The notes: generated from the letters alone by a model not told the origin. Shown: positions 44,035 through 56,044, counted from the stretch's first letter. The stretch is DNA of 64,000 bases from Acholoe squamosa (GCA_949317995.1 OX439037.1:16356324-16420323); one strand, 5' to 3'. Numbers and translations: made by a program.

Positions 44035-44240
44035 AAAGCGACCTCTAATTTGAAGAGATAATTGCATAAAAGTGCAGATTTCTAGGTGCCTGCACGAGCG
44101 TTCACACCCACAACGTCACTTTTCCATATCCAGACACATCAGATGAGATAAAAAAAAAACATGTTGTAGCTTTCAGTAATTCTTAGAATTAAACTCCTAA
44201 AATAAGGCCCTTTTTGAGCATCTGCTGCTCCTCTATAAAT
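44035..44240 (-). repeat. Dispersed repeat, inverted copy of 23330-23545
   Basis: Shares TCGTGCAGGCACCTAGAAAT and TGTGTCTGGATATGGAAAAG (as reverse complement) with the copy that ends the DIRS-like remnant. It shows that the breakpoint at 23366 is the edge of an independent dispersed element. Confidence 0.7.
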
Positions 44241-45720
44241 CATGGCGCTATACTTGGCCCTTGATGCCCCCCCTTCTCTCCATGGACTCAAACATCCCAG
44301 GGGTTTATAAAGTAGTTCACTCAGATGGGTGAATCTACAAATGTCCTGTGGTCAGTTTTATCACCTCCATAAATGAGGTCTGTAAACCTGTGATCTTGAA
44401 TTTTGTTAATTCAGGGAGTGTGTGAGCTGCTCCTAAATGACCATTTCAATGAGATATTTAAATAGTGTGAGGTGATGGTATCTGATGTTAACAAGTTAGC
44501 ACTCTTATTCGGAGATTACGACCCCAGTGGGAGGGCTTAGGTGTCTCAATCAGTAATCAATAAATATTTGATCAATATAATTCAATATTGACCCTGTCAG
44601 TTATAGATGCCAAATGCACTGCTATTGTAATGTTGTGATCATGTGATCATGGTTATCATGTCATAGTGCAGAACTGCTGCAGGTTATTATTCAACACTGG
44701 GGTGGAATACAGGGGCTTTTTGTATTTTCAATGGATCATCAGTATTCACCCTGACATAAATATGTTGCCTGCATGATCTTTCTAATTTCCATATCTCCTT
44801 GGACCGTTGTCTGGTCTCCTTTAGGGGAATCTCATCAATTTTAATGGGACGGGTAGAGTTTAAAGTTTAGGCCTTGGTCTCAAAGATGGTGGACAGGTTA
44901 ACTCATGGTGAATCTACCCTATATTCTTATAATGGAAAGAGCACAGATGGGGTACTTTTAGGCATAGGCGTGCACACACCAGCAGCTATGATCAACCACC
45001 ATTTATTCACATAGAAGGTTGTCATACCATGGTTTCTTATGAGCAAAGGCTGTGTGGCTACCTAGTCAGCAGGCAGTACAATCAGGCAGTAATGTAGCCT
45101 GCTATTTAGTCACTATGGCCAAAGTCCTAAGATCACCTGGTAATATTTGTCCCATCTCAAGTCGTATGGGCCTGAACCTGTCATAGAAACTATTGAACCA
45201 AGGTCCTGAAGGCTATTTCTCAAGGCACTACAACTACACACAACCACTACGATATGAGACTTCAAGAATGGCAGGGTGAGCATAGGTACCCGTAATGCCC
45301 TACGACTGTCCTGTGTAAATTAACAAACATGGGGTTTGGCTCCCAGGGTTTAGCTCCCCGGTGGGGGGAGGCACTCCCCATCCTTTCAATCTGGGAACAG
45401 CACCCTAGATTTCGTACTCTATAATCAAGGCCTAAGGGTGACTCCTCACACAGGACAAAATCAGTTCTTCAAGGGACATCGGGTTGGGTGACAAGGGAAA
45501 AGAGACATTTCTTAGAATCAACAAGGGACACAAGAACCCCTGTCTAGGGCCATACCCGACCCCCAAACCACTGTGTAAGGTACTGTAACAGATAGACAAA
45601 CGCACATAATTCAGGTATCAGAAACCACAAAGGCTGTTTTTTTAAGTGTCGACAATGCCCCAACATGTCTCTTTGAGTTCTGGGCTATAATAAAACTAAC
45701 TGATGAACTGTTAGCATCTT
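44241..45720. other. Intergenic, nothing seen
   Basis: No long ORF, repeat or RNA gene recognised. Confidence 0.4.
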
Positions 45721-45729
45721 CCGTCTTAT

Positions 45730-46110
45730 TTATTATTATCAATACTAGTAACATGAGAAGCCAGTCCGCCCGGTGCCAACTCAGTCCCGCACCCTGCTCT
45801 GTGTTCTTGCTCGATACTCCGATCTGTCCCCGGATAGTTCTATCCCTCAGGTCCTACACTGTCAAGTTCCTCCAGTGCCCCCTGGATCCTGGTCTCGGCC
45901 TCAGCAGAGGTCTAAGACCCCGAATCCTCCCATCCTCCGTCTTTTATAATCTCCTCCAGGGTCTGTTCCCTTTTGGCGCTATCCTCCTCAAATCCTCCAT
46001 AGGGAGGGGAACGTTTGCTCAGAAGCACCTAATATAACTGGAACACAATAGGGCCTCGCATCCGGAGGAACCTCCTTGGGTAAGTACTCTTATCCAATGC
46101 TACTATCATA
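45730..46110 (-). promoter_or_regulatory. GC-rich LTR-like or promoter-like segment
   Basis: On the minus strand a TATA-like GATTATAAAAGACGG (plus about 45938-45952) lies in a GC-rich segment with CCTCC-rich phrases. It is a candidate LTR or promoter for the low-complexity ORF nearby, but no second copy or TG...CA boundary could be fixed. Confidence 0.2.
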
Positions 46111-46550
46111 TATCACAGTACCATAACCACTTTAAGTCAAATACCGATATCAAGATCCATCGAGATTCGTTTCCCCATGTTTATGTCCTCCCTTATCTTT
46201 GCAGGTTTGTTCAATCAGCCCAGTTCGGTCTACCCCCGGTTGAATGATCCTGGCCAGCCATCTTCTCCCCTCTCTTTCCCCGTAAGTAACATAATCCACC
46301 TTTCTCTCTGAATCACCATATGACAAGTATCCGTGGTTAACATCCTTAACTAGCTGTAACATAATTACCTTAACTATGCACAAGAACAATCCGCGGAAAC
46401 ATACAGTCACTCCATGAGTCTTAAAGATTTTATGAACACATGTGTGGCCCCCAAGGAGTAAAAAACGACATGGCGACATTTGGCCATTTTTTGGTGACAT
46501 TTCGACTTTGTACCCTTTTAAAAGTGACATGTGACATGTCCAATCCATAA

Positions 46551-46660
46551 AAAAGTGACATTTGATCTGAAGCCTTAAATTTTGAGATTATTAGACATGT
46601 TTTTTTCCCTAAAAAAGTGACATGTGATCTGAAGCCTTGCATTTTGGCGACATTGTGACC
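46551..46660. repeat. Two-copy 63-bp tandem repeat
   Basis: AAAAGTGACATTTGATCTGA at about 46551 and AAAAGTGACATGTGATCTGA at about 46614, each followed by AGCCTT(A/G). Confidence 0.65.
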
Positions 46661-46737
46661 TCAGGAGGGGTCCCCTTGGGGGCCCCACATGTCTCTGGTC
46701 CTGCAAGCTATACAGACAGGTAGAGGGGTAACATAAA

Positions 46738-47751
46738 CTAGTCTATGTACAAGGTATACAGTGTAGCCACTTTAATGTCTCTCAGGCTCCCTCGTTCCTC
46801 TGGGTGACGCCGACTGCCCCCCGTTCTTTGGCTCCGGCTCCTGGGTGTTCCTTTATCGTGGTCGCAGTCCTGTCCCTCCTCGACAGCCGCCTCCCTTGAC
46901 TCCCTCCTCCCAGTGTCCTTGTTGTTCCGGCTCCTGAAGTGGTCCCTGGAACACACCAAACTAACCAGAGGTTACCATCAAGTCCTATACCCTCTGGAGT
47001 CCCCATCCCCTGTGTGGGTGGACCCACTATCTGTACCTTCTTTCTCTGCTTTGTCCTCTAGTCTAGGTCCCTCCCCTCTCCCTTCTAGCACCGATTTGAG
47101 TGGTTGACACACTACCGGGGAGGCTGCTGGAGATTCAGTCCCATGTACTTGCGACAAGGGGGTAGTTGTCTGCAACGCCGACCATGAGGCCCCCTGCCCC
47201 GTAGGGCGCGCGGCACCTGGCTTCCACCCATACGCCATCAGGGTGGCGATGTACTGTTGTTGTTGCTGTAGCGCCCATGGGTTCCTAGTACAGGGTACCC
47301 CTGTCTGCCCCAACTGTCCCGAGAACAGTGTTGGTACTGCCGCACTCTGTCCCCCGTCTAGATTGGCGCCCATCATGCCCATAGATGGCGTGACTCCTCC
47401 TCCCAAGCCAGAGGTGTCTGTCCCCCCTCCAGCTCCCGCTGCAGTTGTCACTACACCTGTCTGGCTTTCCTGGGTGCCACCCCCGGTGTCGGCGTCGTCT
47501 GCTTCCTCTCGCTTCCCTGAGTGCTTCCTTGTTTTTGGGGGCGGGCCCTCATCGTCTTCTGACTCCTCCCGACCCCCTAGGGTTATCTCTGGCGGGGACT
47601 TTTCCCCACTCCTCCTCCTCTTCTGAGTCTGAAGATGAGGAGGACGCTTTCTCATCTGCTTTACGCTTAGAAGCCGACTGCCGGCAGCCCCGGGTCGATG
47701 CCGTAGCGCCTCATGAGTGTTGGTGCCGCGTCCCCGAGGTCGACGCTCCAT
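46738..47751 (-). pseudogene. Low-complexity charged ORF, likely retroelement-derived, broken
   Basis: A 257-codon ORF from ATG 47751 (ends 46978) with basic, acidic and Gly/Thr-rich stretches (REESEDDEGPPPKTRK, GTQESQTGVV, a QQQQQ run near NPWALQQQQQYIATLMAYGW). After two stops the same frame continues to 46738 with Arg/Glu/Ser-rich sequence. I do not recognise it. GC content is far above its surroundings, which points to insertion. It overlaps the Penelope-like fragment's frame at 47711-47751. Plus-strand ORFs here are antisense shadows. Confidence 0.4.
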
Positions 47752-48010
47752 CCCCTATGGTTGTAGACGCCACCGGCACAACTACCTGGCTCCTAACCTG
47801 TTTCTTGGATGTTTCTCCCCCCTCGACCCCTACCTGGCGGTATTTGATGTGAGTGCGAAAAGGGATCTTGTCGAAGTCACACCACTCGCCACCGATTTGT
47901 AGAAAGTGTTTGTCATCAAACTTGAAGTTGTTACAAGTCAACACAAATTTGAGTAGCTCACATAGGGAGTGCGTGGTGGGTTTTTCTAAGGGGTCTGGCA
48001 CCAAAATCAC
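47711..48010 (-). pseudogene. Penelope-like reverse transcriptase fragment joined to unrelated sequence
   Basis: The first ~41 codons (TTHSLCELLKFVLTCNNFKF through FLQIGG) match the segment that immediately precedes the catalytic palm motif in Penelope-like RTs, where LQIxGTAMGT is usual. Here the sequence leaves the family right after LQIGG and continues as EWCDFDKIPFRTHIKYRQVG, which I do not recognise. Only this slice of RT is present, so it is a fossil fragment or part of a chimeric ORF. Confidence 0.5.
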
Positions 48011-49744
48011 ATTCTGCTACCTCCTATGCATGGCCTATGGGTAATTCAATTTATGTCAGATGAATGCATTAAACTTTCCTACCTTTACAAATCTTGTCTT
48101 TTTTTCTTGCCAAAACCAAAGCAAATTGTGATTTATTGATGACATGATGTCATGCAGCCCATGACCCCCCTCCCCCCCTTGTCATGTTTGGTCAAAAGCC
48201 AAATTCTAACACTCACTGGCAGCCAAACCATGAAGTTCCCCCTTGCCCCAAACATGGATTTTTATAAACCAATAAAAATACCATAAAAGTTCCACGTTTA
48301 GATATTCACATCTTTGACGTGGGAGTTGATTTCCCAAGTGGGTGAAAGGTTCTTTTTTCATGTTGCAAGAATGACAGTCTCAACAACTCTACAGAGACCT
48401 GTTTCACGAGAATTCTTTATTTAAGATCAATCTTTCCACTCTATGAGTGACCATTTAAGATCAGTCATTTGGGAATGGCTAAAAGTGTTTCAGAACAAGC
48501 TGTTGCTTGTACACTGGAATCGTGTTATTCGTACACTGGAATCCGAAACAGCTGTCAATTAGACATAGGGTCAGTAATCAAGAGGGGTTGACAGGTCACT
48601 CACAGGTCACACATACAGCTAGTAAGATCAATGATCCGGTGGGAAATATGTCTTTAATTTGCAATTTTCAGGATAGAATAAGGTATTACAAGTGCACATT
48701 TTGTTTTAATATATGCCTGACTTCATGCATTGTAAAACATTGTGGAATTCCTCTTATTGATGTGGATTTTAAGTGTACCCTTAACCTTCCACATAAATCT
48801 ACCATTTTATGTTGGTTGTGTGTCACTCTTACAGTGACCCTTCACTCCCATTTACTTTTGAAACAGTTCTCCTAAGCCTAAGAAGCCCAAGATCAATCTT
48901 GGGCCCTATGACCCTATGAGTAATGTTGCTCGTATACCAATCATGTGAAACAGCTCTCAGGGGTGGGAACTTCAGTTACCTACTTACTTTACAACAATGA
49001 GGCCTAGGATAGATTAACCTGAAGACGGCCGTTCCTGTGCAGGTTTTCAATAAGGGAAATATAGTAGCTAATATCTTTGAGTTTAATAGGTCCTTAGGTG
49101 TTCCCCAAGGTAAGTGAAAGACAATTATTTGGGCTTTTGGACCAATTGCCTTTCTCAAATCCATAGGTAAAGTTTATCTATTGTTTTTCATCATTTCTAA
49201 GACCATCTCCGTTAGTCTATTTTCACCTTGAGACGACCACCTTGCAACTTGAGCCGACCACTTGGTAACTACCCTTCTAAAGGGGCTATGTTCATTAAAC
49301 TACCATTTGAGAAAAAAAGAATATAGGTCTTCCACAGATATGCAGTAAAATGGCATAATTAAAACTATTGCATCATAAGAAAATGTATGTTTTTATAGTG
49401 ACTCAATTAGAATGGAAATTGAAGGCAATTTTATGGCCATGGATATTGTAAATCTCATCAAAATAGAAGTGGTATTCCCAACCCTGCATTATAGAGGTTT
49501 GTTTTTAATGTACTTTGATAGAAATTAGATATGGTCTATAATAATCCATTTCTTAACTTTATCATTACACTCTCAGTATCAAAAAGTTCCTCTACATAGT
49601 AATAACCTTAGCATTACAGTAAAGATTGAAATGTATTAATCAATGCATAATCCAGTGACCATGAATCTTGTGATGTAATCCCACATAATCAATAGTTTCT
49701 ATTCAATCAAATGTACAAATAGGTGTGAGCCAGTAAGCTAAATG
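48011..49744. other. Intergenic, nothing seen
   Basis: AT-rich, with a 122-codon featureless ORF at 48507-48875 that has no supporting evidence. Confidence 0.4.
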
Positions 49745-50372
49745 GACCGTCCGAGGGGGATTAGTACCAATTCTGACCACCAGGGGGACACCACTAAGGC
49801 TTAAAAAGGGGAAACTAGACCAAAAATTCTATTATACTAGTTTTTCATGAGGATTTCAATAGTCCTAAAGGGAAATTTCCATTTTTAATCCAAACCTTCC
49901 AAATTTGGAATGCAAATAGAACGTTTTTAGGGAATTTCAGGGCATAAATCAGTGTATTTGTTGATATGTGTTGCCATGGATACAAGATTTCCGCTCAAAA
50001 TAGAGGAATAAAAAAAGCCCATTGATAGCCTCACTCACAGGGATGAATGTACTCAAAAAATGGTAAAAATCCTTTTTCTAGGTCAAATTCTATGAGAAAA
50101 TGATTTTAAAGAATACGATAATTTTCCTTATTTGCATAATTATGCATACTTATACTAATCTCGAGTTATCTCGGGAAATATGCTAGTTAGAGCTTATTTG
50201 GGATAGTGATAGGTCAGTGATCACCCAAATTCATAGACCCATAACTCAAAAACTACGAGAGATATTTTCTTATGTAATACATCATTGAAAAGCTCATGAC
50301 TTGAATTTAGAAATTGACTTTCCGTCTTGGGGGACCCTTTTGCCTTGGAGGGACACAGGTGTTTAATGAGTG
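49745..50372 (-). mobile_element. ~620-bp dispersed repeat, inverted copy of 21545-22165
   Basis: Runs from CCGTCCGAGGGGGATTAG to about 50372 and matches the reverse complement of the copy in the DIRS-like remnant over its whole length. Non-coding. Confidence 0.8.
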
Positions 50373-50828
50373 GTTGACTTAAGGTGAAATGGTGGTCGTC
50401 TGAAGGTGAAATTGGTATGTTTTAGGAAATAAGTCCTACACAGAAAGTGTTTAATATTTCTGCACTTTTCATTATGCTATCATTTAGCAAAGATATTTAT
50501 CTATGCCTAGAGTCAAAATGTTGTATAAATGTGAGCACTTGTCATCTTCAAATGATCAAACCAAAGTTTGAGAATTCTGATGAAATGACTAGCTGATCAT
50601 GGTATAAACCATTCAAACATGGGAACTTTAGTGTATTATCATGCAATGACAATTACTTCACATATGAATGTGAGAAAAACAAGCTGACAGGTGGTCGACT
50701 CTAGGTGTGTGGTCGTCTTTAGGTTAATCTACCCTATGCCATGCAAATACGATGCAATGTCTTTGATGTGCATGCAGACTGATAGAGACAGAATTGAAGA
50801 CTGGAACAGCATAAAATAACTACCGGTA

Positions 50829-51163
50829 CAGGCACGTAACTAGGGGGGGTTCGTCGGTTCAAACGAACCCCCCCCCAGGCCCCTGATGGTCCAAAAAGGT
50901 TCCACCCCAGCCAGCATAGCAGTGCAGTTAATAAGCTTCATGTCAGTTTTTGCGGCTTATAAATCAGACAATTATTAAGGATTTTAGAGAGTTAACCTTA
51001 ACCTTTGACTCAAATGGCCCATTACCATTACAAATTTGTATTCCAATCAGGTAAATGTTTGTCTTTTACATGAAATTCGCCGCAAGGTTCCACCTTTGAA
51101 CTGATTGAGTTCCACCTAATCCAAAATCGAACCACCCCACGATGAGGGCTAGTTACGGGCCTG
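50829..51163. mobile_element. MITE with terminal inverted repeats and 5-bp target duplication
   Basis: Left end CAGGCACGTAACTAG (50829-50843) and right end CTAGTTACGGGCCTG (51149-51163) are inverted with one mismatch. The flanks carry CGGTA on both sides (50824-50828 and 51164-51168), a perfect 5-bp target-site duplication. The 335-bp interior has poly-G and poly-C tracts close together near the left end that can pair, and no ORF. Confidence 0.85.
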
Positions 51164-51896
51164 CGGTATGTTTTATTATGTCATGATAAAGGGAATTAAG
51201 CAATAGGAAATCAGTACACTGGAATACGAAATAGCTCATTGATTTGAAGATCATTATACAATGCGAATGCAGACTTGGATAGAATGTATACAATTTTATT
51301 CTTATCCTTTGTAGGGAAACGCTTAGTCTAAATGATACAATCACTGTATTCTGTGCAGACGTCTTAAACAAGCAAATGATTTTTTCTGTCTTTATTAATG
51401 TAAATATTAAGCATGAACATACATGAGGACTCTAGATTATACATCTAGCATACATAATGAGTAAAATAGGTAATAAAAATGTTGATAACTTGATTAATAG
51501 GCACTATTGTATCGTATCGACTTCACATTAAAATGAAATGTATGTCTTAATTACTGCAAAGAACAGGCTATATACAATAGATTGCTGTCAAATAACTTTC
51601 CCATCAAAGCACACTTTGCATCTCTTTCAGGTGATTATGCCCTCTCACTATTATATCTTGTATTTCTGAGTTGCCAACATTGCTAGGTAAGTGATGTTCA
51701 TCAGAAAGATATATCCCAGCTCAATCAAACACAGCCTCTATGACTCCTACAGCATATGAATTTCTATGGATTCTTAGTACATGTCAAATGAGTATACATG
51801 CTAGTAGACAGGGTTATTTCTCATAAACTGAAGGCACAACCCTGGACAGTCAATGAGTGGTGGGTCATACAGAAAAGAATGCGAGCCTAAGGGAGT

Positions 51897-52155
51897 GATA
51901 ATTTTTTAACAACAGGGGGGGGGCTGGTCGGTTTGCATGCGGACGTGTGAAAAATATTCCGACCCCCCTTGATGGGTTAAAATTTTAAAAAAATTTTGAC
52001 TGAAGGGCCGAAAATCGCGTGCGAACACACCCTTTTAACCTTTAGTAAGGCGCTGGCTTTTTCGTTGAAAACAGGTGAAATTATTTTGACCTCCCCTGGT
52101 CAAGGGGTCGAAAAGATTCTGACCCCCCCCCCGTCAAATCCACCAGCACAAAACA
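51897..52155. mobile_element. MITE-like element with poly-G/poly-C ends
   Basis: Left end ATTTTTTAACAACAGGGGGG...CTGG is the inverse of the right end of the relative at 16110-16312. The right part shares TCAAGGGGTCGA and CCACCAGC with it. Confidence 0.55.
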
Positions 52156-53012
52156 CCAATGAGTTGGCCGGTAGCGCCCCTATTTGATAAAGGTGACACT
52201 GATACTGTGACCCACCCATATGAAGCTTAGCTTTTGCTGCAGGAAGTTATCACTGTGCATGTCTTACACCTAGTACCTGACACTAATTCTTGTGTTTCTT
52301 AATAATGCCGTGTGTTTGCACCTGTCATTCATTCCTACCCTACTAATGTCAAAGCTAGTGGAAAAGATGGAAATGTTCTTGGGGAAATTGTATAACTCTC
52401 TCTTTTGCTGATTCACAATAACATTGAATAGATCTACTTTCCAAAGGCTTTTTGGTGTAGATGGCAGCTCTCCTTTTTTTGTAGAGAGGAGCTTGCAATC
52501 CCAAATGTCATGACCAACAATTAAGTTCCAATCATACACCCATGACTAAATACTGTCCCAGAATACTGTCATTTGTAGAAATATACTGCATCACCAATGC
52601 CTGTCAATGTATATTTCAACCATCAAATATAGAACGTTCAAGCACATTTAAAGTCATGATAATTCCTGCTTTTGTCCATCTTTTCATACTGTGACTCAAC
52701 AGAACAGTCTTGTCAGTAATGGTTCATTTCTACCACCAGACAATAATTATGGTTCTGGAAAACCTTCATCGTAAGGCATTATTATTAATAAAAGGATATC
52801 AGGGGTATTCACAATATGATAAGGCCTTATATAGGTAACCTTGCAATTGGTCAGCATAGAAAATTGCTCTGTATCAGGTGTTTTTTTTTGACACAGTTGA
52901 CTGGTTGCATGGATATTGCACCTCCCTCTAGCTTTTGATATAGGCGCACTTCTAAATCATCTTTTAGCGTATCATTATTCTGATTCAGTCATCAGTGTTT
53001 TAGCAAAGTGCT
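52156..53012 (-). other. Flank of SMYD gene 2
   Basis: No independent gene. Positions about 52840-52960 keep short matches to the flank of gene 1 (see 12570-13160). Upstream of that, nothing is recognised. Confidence 0.4.
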
Positions 53013-55015
53013 CAGCATGAAGTAGACCTCTGTGGTCCTTCTGTGTACATTCTAGCCATCTGGAGACAACATTGCTCAAGTAGATATGGCCATCGCACAA
53101 ACTCTGGATTTGTACTTGGGAGAAAAAGAATTTTTTCAAGCGTTTCGATTCCTTCCCTACTCATAGCAAAGGCTTCACTGTACATTTTTGCAGAAAAAAG
53201 TACCTTGACTTGTTCACATTTTGGCTGAAGATCAGATAGAATCTTTCCTGTTCTCTGTATGTCATGTCTTTTCTTGCAGCCTTGGCAGTGAACTTTACCA
53301 GATGCATCCACACTGGGATACAGGGCCTGATGGCACGTCTGACACTTAAATTGCGCCAATGTTTTGTTTGGTATCATAGCATGAGACACAGGCCAATCAT
53401 TGACACATGCTTCACAAGAGCACTCAAAATGGTAATTTATCTCGAGTGTATTCTGTCGCTCCTCTCTCTGCATATCTTGGTATTTTGGACTGTATGATAT
53501 TGCTACCTCTTCACCTTCTTTGATGGTTCTTGAGGCATGTACAACAATATTATTGGCATATATTGAAGGAATACTATTGTTGGCACATGAATGATTGAAA
53601 AGAGCATATGTTGGAAAAAGTCCAAAGCCAATGTCATCACATTCAGTATGTGTGTTCCGGTCCAGTACTCCTGGAATGGATAAACCATTCACCCTGAACA
53701 CTTGCATGAGGTGAATGAGACATTTTCCAACACACAATCTGGCAGACTCTTTTTCCTCAGGAGAAATGCTTTGGTAGAAATTTGCATTCTCAAGGGACCT
53801 TTCGAAGGCAGCAGCCCATGCAGACATCTGGAACCTATATCGTTTTGGCACTTTGTCAGCATGGTCAACAAGATATTTGATTGTGTTAAAATCACATGAT
53901 TTGTACACCCCATGTTCATCACATCCTGCTGTGGCAGATGTCATTCTAGACGGTTGGGGTAATTTATCACCATACTTCAACAGTTCATTGATACCAGCCA
54001 CTAAAGCTATTCGCAGAGCCATATAATATTGATCTATGGCTAATGATGTACCCATTTCACATTCATATTTGTGATAAGTGGTCAATGCCTGTTTCCTACA
54101 CATGGGGCTACAGAATAGACACTTGGTGCAGTCTGGACATGATATTGGAGCAATGGGAAGTCTGGAACAGCAATGATGGCAGTACATATGGCATTCACCT
54201 CTGTTCAGGAGGGAAGCATAGGCTTCTTCCACGAGGATGACTTCGCCAGGCCTGATGTCTCTTGTTGCTACAACATGACGACCCTTTTTCTTGTTATACT
54301 TTACTTTGCATGATGAAGACAGGCTCGGATGGGAGGCATTTTTACCATGTGGAAGACTTGGAAGACCAATCTTGGCACTTTCCTTACTTTTAACATTTGA
54401 CATCACTGTACTACCCCCTATGTGCTTTCCTACTTCTTTCAAGATTGTGTCCTGTTGTACAGAATCAATTTTGGACTTTGATAAAAGTTCAGCTACTTTA
54501 TCAAAAGCCATCCTTGCAGCAGGAATTTCTTGCAATGCATGATGGCATTTCGCTTTGCGAATGTACAGTAGATATTGACGCTCCTCTGTATAGCCTGCCT
54601 GCATGGAATCTTCAATGTCTATGAGGCATGCTTCATATTCCTCAAGGTAGAATAAGGCAGCTGAACGATTGCAAAGGGACTTTGATAAGCACCCACCACT
54701 ATTATCCCCTGGTGCAGCGATCATGCTTTGTGTATACAGATCCAAAGCCTTTTTGTAAAGTCTATTTCTAAAATATTTGTTGCCATCAATTCTATACTTG
54801 TCCGAATCACTTGCAGACTTCAAGGAATGTTTTGAAGCTAATGCTTTGGAACGTAATTCAGAAAGCTCTGCTGACATATATTCTTGAGCCCAGATGAAAG
54901 AGTCCTCATTTGTTGTAAGATTTTTGAATTCACTAGAAGCTATGATTTGATCTACATGCAGCCCGTGTAGTACTTGATCCATATCTTGCAGTGAAAGTCC
55001 TGTGCTACTTGCCAT
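53012..55015 (-). CDS. SMYD4-like TPR/SET/MYND protein, copy 2 (667 aa)
   Basis: Paralogue of the gene at 13163-15172 with the same domain order: TPR region (GNKYFRNRLYKKALDLYTQS), SET N-part (GRHVVATRDIRPGEVILVEE), MYND finger (YCHHCCSRL, CPDCTKCLFC, MCR, H.YEC), NHSC, GEEVAISYSP and post-SET CSCEAC. Key cofactor and zinc residues are kept, so methyltransferase function is plausible. It has a ten-residue insertion near the N-terminus (QVLHGLHVDQ) and a different C-terminus (after WPYLLEQC). The start at 55015 follows a TTTCAG 3' splice site shared with copy 1; the ORF's first 30 codons upstream are intron. Both genes point left, 40 kb apart. The tail may continue in an exon not seen here. 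Confidence 0.88.
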   Translation of the reverse strand: MASSTGLSLQDMDQVLHGLHVDQIIASSEFKNLTTNEDSFIWAQEYMSAELSELRSKALASKHSLKSASDSDKYRIDGNKYFRNRLYKKALDLYTQSMIAAPGDNSGGCLSKSLCNRSAALFYLEEYEACLIDIEDSMQAGYTEERQYLLYIRKAKCHHALQEIPAARMAFDKVAELLSKSKIDSVQQDTILKEVGKHIGGSTVMSNVKSKESAKIGLPSLPHGKNASHPSLSSSCKVKYNKKKGRHVVATRDIRPGEVILVEEAYASLLNRGECHMYCHHCCSRLPIAPISCPDCTKCLFCSPMCRKQALTTYHKYECEMGTSLAIDQYYMALRIALVAGINELLKYGDKLPQPSRMTSATAGCDEHGVYKSCDFNTIKYLVDHADKVPKRYRFQMSAWAAAFERSLENANFYQSISPEEKESARLCVGKCLIHLMQVFRVNGLSIPGVLDRNTHTECDDIGFGLFPTYALFNHSCANNSIPSIYANNIVVHASRTIKEGEEVAISYSPKYQDMQREERQNTLEINYHFECSCEACVNDWPVSHAMIPNKTLAQFKCQTCHQALYPSVDASGKVHCQGCKKRHDIQRTGKILSDLQPKCEQVKVLFSAKMYSEAFAMSREGIETLEKILFLPSTNPEFVRWPYLLEQCCLQMARMYTEGPQRSTSC

Positions 55016-55045
55016 TTTTCTGAAACATGGAAATAGTGTGATATC
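55016..55045 (-). promoter_or_regulatory. 3' splice site of 5' intron, SMYD gene 2
   Basis: Minus strand reads CTATTTCCATGTTTCAG directly before AAAATGGC, a good acceptor. The same sequence precedes gene 1, so both have at least one upstream non-coding exon, whose place is unknown. Confidence 0.6.
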
Positions 55046-56044
55046 ATCAAAGATATTGTGTGTTTGCATTATGTTGAAACTATGATATTGCATTTGATTA
55101 GTCATTCCTAAGACTTGAGTATATTCTCTCAGCCCTGTGAGTATCCCTTGAAGCTACAATATACCGAAATCTGTCACCACTATCATGAAGACTATTTATT
55201 ACCAGGTGAGGGGGGGGGGCTTGTTAGATGTAGGGGGGCACTTTGAAAAGGAGCCCCTTGGGGCGGGGGAAATTTTTCAAAACCCGTTCTTAGCTTAGTG
55301 GGGAGGGGGGGCACGATTATCTTTGTCATAGTGGTTGGGGGGGGGGGTCCAAAAAAATCTTCACCTTGGCCACATAGTCTTTTAGCCACATAATTTGGGA
55401 ATCGGCCACAAAGTCTTTTAGCCACATAATTTGGGAATCGGTAGCCACCATTGACAATCTGTAAACAGACATCACTTGCCTCAAGCACGCAACGCTGACA
55501 AAATTTGGTCCTTAAGATATAGAAAATTTTATCACTAATTTAGCCACTGGCACCTGATATCTATCAGTGCACTGCTGCAGGTAGTTGAGGCCAAAAAAAT
55601 GAAAAGCTTGTTTCTGGTCACCTGACGGACCTCAGCCAATCAGGGCCGACCTCAGACCTTTTGAAGAATTTTTTTTATGTTTTTCTTCATGTTTTTAAAT
55701 ATTTTTAGACAATTTTCATAATGTTATGCATTTTTAGAGTCGAAAATATAATGTCCATATTTCTGTATTAATTTTGTGTAATGCATTCTTTCCTTGCAAA
55801 ATGCATCGTAAGCATGATAAACAATGGAAAAAGTGATGTGGCACACTTAATGGCATCCACAATTCAATTTATATGCCTATACATGTATAAGATGTTAAAA
55901 AAATCAAAAAAAATCAGACATACAGACCTCAACGGTTTTTTATCATGTTACCGGTCAACAAACCTTTTTTTTTGCCCTGATGACAGTGAGCCTTGTTTAG
56001 ATTGATGTGTAGTGACAGTGGAATTAAAAGACAAATTATGAACC
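55046..56044. other. Intergenic, nothing seen
   Basis: Poly-G runs at 55209, 55307 and 55337, and a 36-bp direct repeat (AGTCTTTTAGCCACATAATT twice, near 55377 and 55413). No gene. Confidence 0.45.

Noticed and set aside
47243..47852. Plus-strand Pro/Ser-rich ORFs
   Set aside because: Antisense shadows of the GC-rich minus-strand frame.
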